Below are positions 45,141 through 50,341 of a stretch of 50,341 nt of DNA, piece by piece. Both the position numbers and the translations under genes were made by a program. Source of the stretch: Actinomycetes bacterium (GTDB lineage Bacteria; Actinomycetota; Acidimicrobiia; Acidimicrobiales; RAAP-2). The notes beneath the pieces were generated by a model, which was not told where the DNA came from, did no database searches, and saw only the letters and a list, made by a program, of their open reading frames with translations. Position 1 is the stretch's first letter, and every line of letters begins with the position of its first letter. Where the stretch lies: NCBI GenBank assembly GCA_021810205.1, contig JAJZJC010000011.1, forward strand, positions 1 to 50,341, read 5' to 3'.

Positions 45141-46339
45141 GCGCGCCGTGTGCTCCCGGGCCCCCGGCGGCGCTCGCCACAGTGGCCGAGCACCGATCGG
45201 TCGTCGTGTGCTGCGGGCCGGGGGGAGTCGGCAAGACGACGATCTCGGCGAGCTTCGGGGTGGCAGCCGCCCGCCTGGGCCGCCGCGCATGCGTGGTGAC
45301 CGTCGACCCGGCGCGCCGCCTGGCGGACTCCCTCGGCCTCGAGTCGCTGCCGAACACCCCGGCGCGGGTACCCGGTGAGTGGCTCGGCACCCTCGACGCG
45401 GTGATGCTCGATCCGAAGACCACCTTCGACGAGCTGGTGGAGCGCTACGCCCGCACAGCCGACCAGGCCGCCGCGATCAAGGCGAACCGGCTGTACCACA
45501 ACCTCACGGGCGCGCTGTCGGGCACCCAGGAGTACATGGCGATGGAGAAGCTCTACGAGCTCACCACCGCCGGCGACTACGACGTGGTCGTCGTCGACAC
45601 GCCGCCCACGCGCAACGCGCTCGACCTCCTCGACGCACCGCGCCGGCTCACCCAGTTCTTGGAGAACCGCCTCTTCCGCGCGCTCATGATGCCCACGAGG
45701 CTCTCGCTTCGCGCGCTGGGCGTGGCGACCCAGGCGCTGCTCAAGACCATCTCGGGCGTCGCTGGGGCCGAGATCGTCCAAGACGCCGTCGCCTTCTTCC
45801 AAGCGTTCGAGGGGATGGAGGTCGGCTTCGACGAGCGCGCGCAGGCGGTCCGCCAGCTCCTCGCCGATCCCTGCACCGCGTACGTCATCGTCACCTCGCC
45901 GAGAGCCGACGCCGTCGACGAGGCGTCGTACTTCGCCGAACGGCTCGCCGAGCGCCACGTGCACGCGTCGGGTCTCGTCGTGAACCGCATCCACCCGCGC
46001 TTCGTCCACGGCGACGGCGCCACCCTGCCCGACGCGCCCGCCGGTTCGACGCTCGCGCTGCTCGTGGACAACCTGTCGACGCTCGACGCGATCGCGCGCG
46101 CAGAGGCCGCCTCCTACGGCGAGCTCGCCGCGCGCGTGGCCCCGGCGCCCGTGTGCACCGTCCCGCTCCTCGGCTCCGACGTCCACGACCTCGACGGCCT
46201 GATGCAGATCGCGGACCACCTGTTCTCGGGGCGCGAGACCAAGGGCGCGCCCGACATCGAGGGCCCCGACGATGCCGCCGGCTCGGCCGCAGGTGGCCCG
46301 GCGCGAGGGGTGGGAGGGGCCGGGCCCGAGGTCGGATAG
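45137..46339 (+). CDS. ArsA-like ATPase, second of a BagA/BagB-type pair
   Basis: A 400-aa ArsA-fold ATPase: VVCCGPGGVGKTTISASFG (P-loop), VTVDPARRLADSLGL, and VVVDTPPTRNALDLLDAP. It has the full-length C-terminal half (SPRADAVDEASYFAERL) and an Ala/Gly-rich tail. Together the pair would make a heterodimer with two composite ATP sites, as expected for ArsA halves encoded separately. Confidence 0.88.
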   Translation: MSAPCAPGPPAALATVAEHRSVVVCCGPGGVGKTTISASFGVAAARLGRRACVVTVDPARRLADSLGLESLPNTPARVPGEWLGTLDAVMLDPKTTFDELVERYARTADQAAAIKANRLYHNLTGALSGTQEYMAMEKLYELTTAGDYDVVVVDTPPTRNALDLLDAPRRLTQFLENRLFRALMMPTRLSLRALGVATQALLKTISGVAGAEIVQDAVAFFQAFEGMEVGFDERAQAVRQLLADPCTAYVIVTSPRADAVDEASYFAERLAERHVHASGLVVNRIHPRFVHGDGATLPDAPAGSTLALLVDNLSTLDAIARAEAASYGELAARVAPAPVCTVPLLGSDVHDLDGLMQIADHLFSGRETKGAPDIEGPDDAAGSAAGGPARGVGGAGPEVG

Positions 46340-46342
46340 TCT
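46337..46342 (+). promoter_or_regulatory. -10 box TAGTCT of the receiver gene
   Basis: TAGTCT, 6 nt before GTG 46349; the box overlaps the stop codon of the preceding ATPase gene. Confidence 0.5.
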
Positions 46343-46348
46343 CGAACG

Positions 46349-46801
46349 GTGGCCACGATCCTTGTCGCGAGCGACCTGCCCACGCTGCGCCGGGACGTGG
46401 CGTCGGTCACCACGTCCGGCGACGTCGACGTCGTCGAGGCGATCAGCGGCCCCGCGGTGATCGACGCGGTCCTCGCCGACCCGCCGGACCTCGTCGTCGT
46501 GGACATGCAGATGGGCAACATGGGAGGCATGGCCGTCTGCCTCGAGCTCCGGCTCGAGGAGTCGTACCTCGACATCCCCCACGTGCCCGTGCTGATGCTG
46601 CTCGACCGGCGAGCCGACGTCTTCCTTGCGCGGCGCTCCGGCGCAGAGGGCTGGCTCGTGAAGCCGCTGGACGCGTTGCGCCTGCGGCGCGCGGTGCGGA
46701 CGCTGCTCGCGGGTGGCACGTACTACGACGAGTCGTACCAACCCGTTCCCGTGCTCTCCGGCGCACCGGCCGCGCTCCGGACGGGCGCAGCGGCTCGCTG
46801 A
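46349..46801 (+). CDS. Single-domain response regulator receiver
   Basis: A 150-aa CheY-like receiver. The phospho-acceptor Asp is in LVVVDMQMGNMGG; the conserved Lys is in GAEGWLVKPLDALRLRRAV. No output domain follows, and no histidine kinase is in the window. GTG start set by the -10 box. It lies between the ATPase pair and the CBS protein. Confidence 0.85.
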   Translation: MATILVASDLPTLRRDVASVTTSGDVDVVEAISGPAVIDAVLADPPDLVVVDMQMGNMGGMAVCLELRLEESYLDIPHVPVLMLLDRRADVFLARRSGAEGWLVKPLDALRLRRAVRTLLAGGTYYDESYQPVPVLSGAPAALRTGAAAR

Positions 46802-46812
46802 GCGCGGCGGCC

Positions 46813-47964
46813 GTGGCGGCCACACGGGCCACGCAGCCCCCACCAAGGGGGCCGAAGGCCGGTTGGCGCAGGCAGCTTCCCTGGCGCCGTGACAAGCGCG
46901 ACCGGCGCGGGTCCCGGCCCGGCACCGACGCTGCCTACGAGCGCTCCGAAGCAGCCGAGCAGGAGCGCCTCATCATCGAGGCGCTCGGGGACCTCGGCGA
47001 CATGGACGTGCGCGAGGTGATGACCCCCCGCCTCGACGTCGTCGCCCTCAACATCCCGGTGTCGGCGCAAGACGTGGCGCGCGCGGTGCGAGAGTCCGGC
47101 CACAGCTGCTTCCCCGTCGTGAACGACGGGCTCGACGACGTGGTCGGGGTGCTGTACGTGAACGACCTCTTCCGTTCGCGCCGCGCCACGCGCGCCGACC
47201 TCTTCGGTGCAGGTGCGACCGATGCGGCGGCAGTGGGCGCGGCGGCCGGGGGCGCGGCGGCGGGGGGCGCGGCGGCCACCGATGCGGCAGCGGGGCTCTC
47301 GACGGTCGAGATCTCGCGCCGGATCCGCCAGCCCTACATCGTCCCCGAGTCGCGTCCCATCCTCGCCGCGCTCGTCGAGATGCGCCGTCACCACAGGAGC
47401 TTCGCGGTCGTGGTGGACGAGCACGGCGGCGTGTCCGGGGTCCTCACCGTCAAGGACCTGCTCGAGCCCATCGTCGGGGACCTCCACGACGAGCTCGACC
47501 AGGAGGAGCCGCCGTCGATCGTGCGCGTCGACGGCTCCCGGTGGCTGGTCGACGGGCGGACGAACGTAGACGAGGTGCGCGAGCGGCTCGGGATCGACGT
47601 TCCCGAGGGCGAGTACGTGACCATCAGCGGCTACCTGCTCGACGTCCTCGGCCACATCCCCGAGGAGGGGGAGACGACGTCCCTCGACGGCTGGGAGCTG
47701 ACCGTCCAGGACATGGACAAGCGCAGGATCGCCGCGGTGCTCGTGCGGCGCCCCGAAACGGCATCGGGCGATCGCGAGGACCGCCAAGGTTCCGACGTGC
47801 CGGCGGGCCACACTGCGCCCGAGGCGAGCCCGCAGGCGGCCGCTTCGAGCGACACTTCGCAGCGCAGGGTGACGGGAAGCCCGAGCGACGCGAGCGGCGG
47901 CGCGCCGGCAAGCTCGAGTGACGAGGAACGCCCGGGCGGGGGCGAGCACCGAGGCGGCGGGTGA
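46813..47964 (+). CDS. CBS-pair/CorC-HlyC domain protein without membrane domain
   Basis: A 383-aa cytosolic protein: a basic N-terminus, the linker before CBS1 (DVREVMTPRLDVVALN), CBS1 (SGHSCFPVVNDGLDDVVGVLYV), then ~35 Ala/Gly residues (47212-47300), CBS2 (ALVEMRRHHRSFAVVVDEHGG) and the CorC_HlyC domain (IVRVDGSRWLVDGRTNVDEV, TISGYLLDVLGHIPEEGE). The usual DUF21 membrane part is absent, as in E. coli CorC. GTG 46813 is the only fitting start. The C-terminal ~65 residues are a Ser/Gly/Pro tail. A 19-bp duplication spans the stop. Confidence 0.85.
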   Translation: MAATRATQPPPRGPKAGWRRQLPWRRDKRDRRGSRPGTDAAYERSEAAEQERLIIEALGDLGDMDVREVMTPRLDVVALNIPVSAQDVARAVRESGHSCFPVVNDGLDDVVGVLYVNDLFRSRRATRADLFGAGATDAAAVGAAAGGAAAGGAAATDAAAGLSTVEISRRIRQPYIVPESRPILAALVEMRRHHRSFAVVVDEHGGVSGVLTVKDLLEPIVGDLHDELDQEEPPSIVRVDGSRWLVDGRTNVDEVRERLGIDVPEGEYVTISGYLLDVLGHIPEEGETTSLDGWELTVQDMDKRRIAAVLVRRPETASGDREDRQGSDVPAGHTAPEASPQAAASSDTSQRRVTGSPSDASGGAPASSSDEERPGGGEHRGGG

Positions 47965-47981
47965 GCACCGAGGCGGCGGGT
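47944..47981. repeat. 19-bp tandem duplication over the CBS gene stop
   Basis: GAGCACCGAGGCGGCGGGT twice; the TGA (47962-47964) forms at the joint between copies. Confidence 0.9.
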
Positions 47982-48032
47982 GAGCCGCCAGCCTGGGCTA
48001 GTCTGAGAGTCCCACCGGCAGGTGCCGGCACG

Positions 48033-48107
48033 CGGGCTGTGGCGCAGTTTGGTTAGCGCGCTGCGTTCGGGACGCAGAGGTCCCCGGTTCAAATCCGGGC
48101 AGCCCGA
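48033..48107 (+). tRNA. tRNA-Pro (anticodon CGG)
   Basis: Acceptor CGGGCTG pairs CAGCCCG; anticodon loop TTCGGGA; T-loop GGTTCAAATCC. No encoded CCA. A TAGTCT box lies at 47999-48004, 28 nt before the 5' end. Confidence 0.95.
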
Positions 48108-48159
48108 CCGAATCTTCCCTGGTCACGCCCTCGCGCGCGTACAGATCGAGCGCCGTGCA

Positions 48160-48362
48160 GGGACCCGCGTGCCACAGGCGCACCTTGGGCGGTCTTCGCG
48201 CCGACACGGCTCCGACTCGCCGGATCCACGACCATCCTGCCGCTGCGATCCCCCATCACGATCTCCTCCACCGTGACGCTCCGATCCAAGAGATCGAGAT
48301 GCCCGACCCGGAGCCCAGCGATCTCTCCCCAGCGCGATCCCGATCCCGCAGTCGGGACACGT
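48160..48362 (-). pseudogene. Fragment of a tyrosine integrase next to tRNA-Pro
   Basis: The minus strand reads SRWGEIAGLRVGHLDLLDRS and then VTVEEIVMGDRSGRMVVDP, which matches the start of a phage-integrase catalytic domain (the GLRxGEIxGLR region with the first catalytic Arg). The conserved downstream PKSxAGxR part is degraded (SRSRVGAKTAQG), and no His-x-x-Arg or Tyr box follows. It is probably a scar of an element once inserted at the tRNA. Confidence 0.65.
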
Positions 48363-48363
48363 C

Positions 48364-48428
48364 GGCGGCGCTGCTCGGCGGCGCTGCTCGGCGGCGCTGC
48401 TCGGCGGCGCTGCTCGGCGGCGCTGCTC
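48364..48428. repeat. 13-bp tandem repeat, 5 copies
   Basis: GGCGGCGCTGCTC is repeated five times without mismatch between the integrase scar and the monooxygenase gene. Confidence 0.95.
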
Positions 48429-48511
48429 GGCGGTATGACTTGCGCGTAACGGCCAGGTTCAGATGGCGCAGAATACAAGCGGCACATTCATGGCTTCAGG
48501 GGGGCTCTGCG

Positions 48512-50104
48512 ATGCGCGTGGCGGTAGTGGGCGGGGGCCCCGGGGGGCTGTTCGCGGCAACCCTCGTCAAGGCCAGCGACCCGAACCGGCAGGTGACCGT
48601 CTTCGAGCGCAACCGTGCCGAGGACACCTTCGGCTTCGGCGTGGTCTTCTCCGACGCCACGCTCGAGGGCATCCATGCGGCCGATCCGGTGCTGCGCACG
48701 GCGCTGTCGGCGCACGGGGTGCACTGGGATCCCATCGAGGTCCGGCTGCACGGCGAGCAGTTCTTCTGCCGGGGAAACGGCATGGCTGCGGTGCAACGCC
48801 GAACCCTGCTGCAGCTGATGCAGCAGCGGGCCCTCCAGGCCGGCGTCGACGTTCGCTTCTCCATCGAAGTCGACCCCGACGAGTTGCTGACGGCGGGCTA
48901 CGAGCTGGTCGTCGCGGCCGACGGGGCCAACTCCGGACTGCGCCGCCAGTTCGCCGACGCCTTGTGTCCGGAGGCCGACACGGCGAAGACCAAGTTCATC
49001 TGGCTGGGCACCACCTATACGTTCACCGGTCTCACCTTCATCCACCAGCGCGGGCCGCATGGCGTGTTCGCCGTCCACGGCTATCCGATCGGCAACGGCA
49101 TCTCCACCTTCATCGTCGAGACCGACGAGCAATCTTGGCGGAGCGCCGGCCTGGACGAGTTCGACGTCGCTCAGCCACCGGGCCCGAGCGACGAGAAGAC
49201 GAGGGCCTACCTGCAGGCGCTGTTCGCCGACCAGATCGACGGACATCCGCTTCTGGTCAACAACTCTCGCTGGAGCAGCTTCTGCACTCGCCGGACTCGT
49301 CGCTGGTGGGAGCGGGTCGACACCACCGCCATTGCCCTCCTCGGCGACGCCGCCCACACCGCCCACTTCTCGGTCGGCTCCGGCACCAAGATGGCGATGG
49401 AAGATGCCGTGGCGCTGGTAGCCGCGCTCGATGCCCACCCCGCCGACGTCGAGGCCGCCCTGGCCGCCTACGAGACGGCCCGTCGGCCACAGGTGGACAA
49501 GATCCAGCGCTCCGCCCAGCCCAGCCTGGCATGGTGGGAGCACTTCGGCCGCTACCACGACACCCTGCCGGCATGGCAGTTCGCCTACCACTTCTTCACC
49601 CGCAGCCTCCCCGAGTCCAAGTTGCGCCGCCGCGACGCCGCCTTCGTCGACGCCGTGCACCGCCGCTGGCGCCAGGCCCACGGCGCCGAGCCGCTCCACA
49701 GCCCGATCGAGGTCGCCGGCCGACACCTCGACGGCCGGATCGTCCCCGTCGGCAGCGGCGAGGCGCGCCTGTCCGGCGCAGCCATCCCGTTGCGACAAGG
49801 ACCCACCGGGGACGGCAGCGCCTGGGGCCTGCAGGTGACCGCTCCTGACCGCGACGACGACCTCTCTGCTGCGCTGGACACCGTCGCTGCCGGCGTAGCG
49901 GCCGGCGCCGACCTGGTGGCCGTCTGCGGCGGCACGGCGCTGACCCGCCGGCTGGTGTGCGAGGCGGCACGGCTCGAGCACGGCGCGGTCAGCCTGCTGC
50001 TCGAGGCAGTGGAGCCCGCCCGGGCCGAGGATGTGGCGGTGACCGCGGTGCTGTCGGGCCGTACTGATCTGGTCGGCATCCCGGTCGAGCGGGAGGCTTG
50101 GTGA
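48512..50104 (+). CDS. FAD-dependent aromatic-CoA monooxygenase (salicylyl-CoA hydroxylase-like)
   Basis: A 530-aa flavoprotein. The FAD Rossmann motif is RVAVVGGGPGGLFAATLVK; the second FAD motif is IALLGDAAHTAHFSVGSGTKMAMEDA (GDAAH). Between them the FERNRAEDTFGFGVVFSDATL and WDPIEVRLHGEQFFCRGNGMAAVQRR stretches recall salicylyl-CoA 5-hydroxylase/anthraniloyl-CoA monooxygenase N-terminal parts. Those enzymes are often fused to an old-yellow-enzyme domain; here only ~100 residues follow. ATG 48512 has GGGGGG about 7 nt upstream. The stop overlaps the next gene as GTGA. Confidence 0.85.
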   Translation: MRVAVVGGGPGGLFAATLVKASDPNRQVTVFERNRAEDTFGFGVVFSDATLEGIHAADPVLRTALSAHGVHWDPIEVRLHGEQFFCRGNGMAAVQRRTLLQLMQQRALQAGVDVRFSIEVDPDELLTAGYELVVAADGANSGLRRQFADALCPEADTAKTKFIWLGTTYTFTGLTFIHQRGPHGVFAVHGYPIGNGISTFIVETDEQSWRSAGLDEFDVAQPPGPSDEKTRAYLQALFADQIDGHPLLVNNSRWSSFCTRRTRRWWERVDTTAIALLGDAAHTAHFSVGSGTKMAMEDAVALVAALDAHPADVEAALAAYETARRPQVDKIQRSAQPSLAWWEHFGRYHDTLPAWQFAYHFFTRSLPESKLRRRDAAFVDAVHRRWRQAHGAEPLHSPIEVAGRHLDGRIVPVGSGEARLSGAAIPLRQGPTGDGSAWGLQVTAPDRDDDLSAALDTVAAGVAAGADLVAVCGGTALTRRLVCEAARLEHGAVSLLLEAVEPARAEDVAVTAVLSGRTDLVGIPVEREAW

Positions 50105-50341
50105 GCCGGCTCGAGGCGCTGTTCGCGCCCTGGGGGATCGCTGTCGTCGGCGCCCCGCGCCACGCGGGCAAGCTCGGGGCGATCATGGTCCGCTCCCAGG
50201 CCCGCTTTCCCGGCGCCGTCGCCGGCTGCTGCGAACCCGGCGTCTTCGACCTGCGCCGACCGGATGGCGGCCCATCGCGTTCTGGCCGAGCTGCCCGGGC
50301 CGGTCGCCGTCGAGCTGCCCGAGGTCACAGTGACCCATGAG
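50101..50341 (+). CDS. CoA-binding-domain protein, NDP-forming acyl-CoA ligase-like (partial)
   Basis: The start (VSRLEALFAPWGIAVVGAPRHAGKLGAIMVRSQARFPGAV) matches the CoA-binding domain of NDP-forming acyl-CoA synthetases. GTG 50101 overlaps the monooxygenase stop. The frame then turns Arg/Gly/Ser-rich (RRPDGGPSRSGRAARAGRR), while another frame reads MAAHRVLAELPGPVAVELPE, so a frameshift or a domain junction near 50230-50260 is possible. The gene continues past the window end. A CoA ligase would supply the substrate for the preceding enzyme. Confidence 0.6.

Noticed and set aside
48512-50104. Complete bifunctional salicylyl-CoA hydroxylase/oxidoreductase
   Set aside because: Only the FAD monooxygenase part is present; the old-yellow-enzyme domain that some members carry is missing.

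Overview
The window is about 50 kb of very GC-rich DNA that reads as an actinomycete chromosome, most likely Acidimicrobiia or a close relative (taxonomy inferred). The actinobacterial signs are a DUF3039 protein, a WhiB regulator beside an ArsA-like ATPase pair, and a Mec/CysO/CysM sulfur-transfer cluster followed by an Rv1339-like MBL protein, rph and rdgB. Many first genes also start with GTG or ATG only 6-9 nt after a TANNNT box, as leaderless transcripts do. Genes inside operons are joined by 4-nt ATGA or GTGA overlaps.

Layout. 1-4.9 kb: tRNA-Arg, a gene-poor stretch, a DUF3039 protein, a small membrane protein, tRNA-His, a radical SAM/SPASM enzyme, a YgjP-like metallopeptidase and an HTH-TOBE (ModE-like) regulator. 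5-21 kb: a molybdenum block. It has a ModBC permease-ATPase fusion, ModA, divergent MoaB/MogA, MoaA, then a long minus-strand set (coxS-coxL-coxM-coxD-coxE-xdhC-mocA-coxG) for a CoxL-family molybdenum hydroxylase, preceded by a MobA-MoaE fusion, MoeA and MoaD. The regulator, molybdate uptake, cofactor synthesis, nucleotide addition, cofactor insertion and the end-user enzyme therefore lie together; only moaC is not seen. The CoxL active-site loop is AYRGAGR (form II), so CO oxidation is not assured.

21-26.3 kb: clpP followed directly by wzm-wzt-methyltransferase-glycosyltransferase, a surface glycan export unit. 26.3-32.9 kb: tRNA-Leu abutting glycerate kinase, an unexplained hairpin-bearing intergenic region, then rdgB, rph, an MBL phosphodiesterase-like gene, cysM, cysO and mec, then smpB and tmRNA (ssrA).

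33-38.3 kb: an accessory island in the 3' end of ssrA. It holds a truncated large serine recombinase that reads into the tmRNA, an odd wHTH-kinase chimera, a GNAT enzyme, a BrnT-like toxin gene broken by an in-frame TGA with its RHH antitoxin, a decayed IS110-type transposase and a hicAB pair.

38.4-48 kb: Mrp, an MBL hydrolase, a NUDIX hydrolase, two DUF929 thioredoxin-like membrane proteins, WhiB, the ArsA-like pair, a receiver-only response regulator and a CBS/CorC protein. 48-50.3 kb: tRNA-Pro with a tyrosine integrase scar, an aromatic-CoA FAD monooxygenase and the start of a CoA-ligase-like gene.

A striking genome-wide trait is short tandem repeats (unit 12-25 bp, 2-5 copies, each with its own unit sequence), mostly at gene boundaries and often across stop codons. 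In modA one of them encodes a repeated GKVHS pentapeptide.
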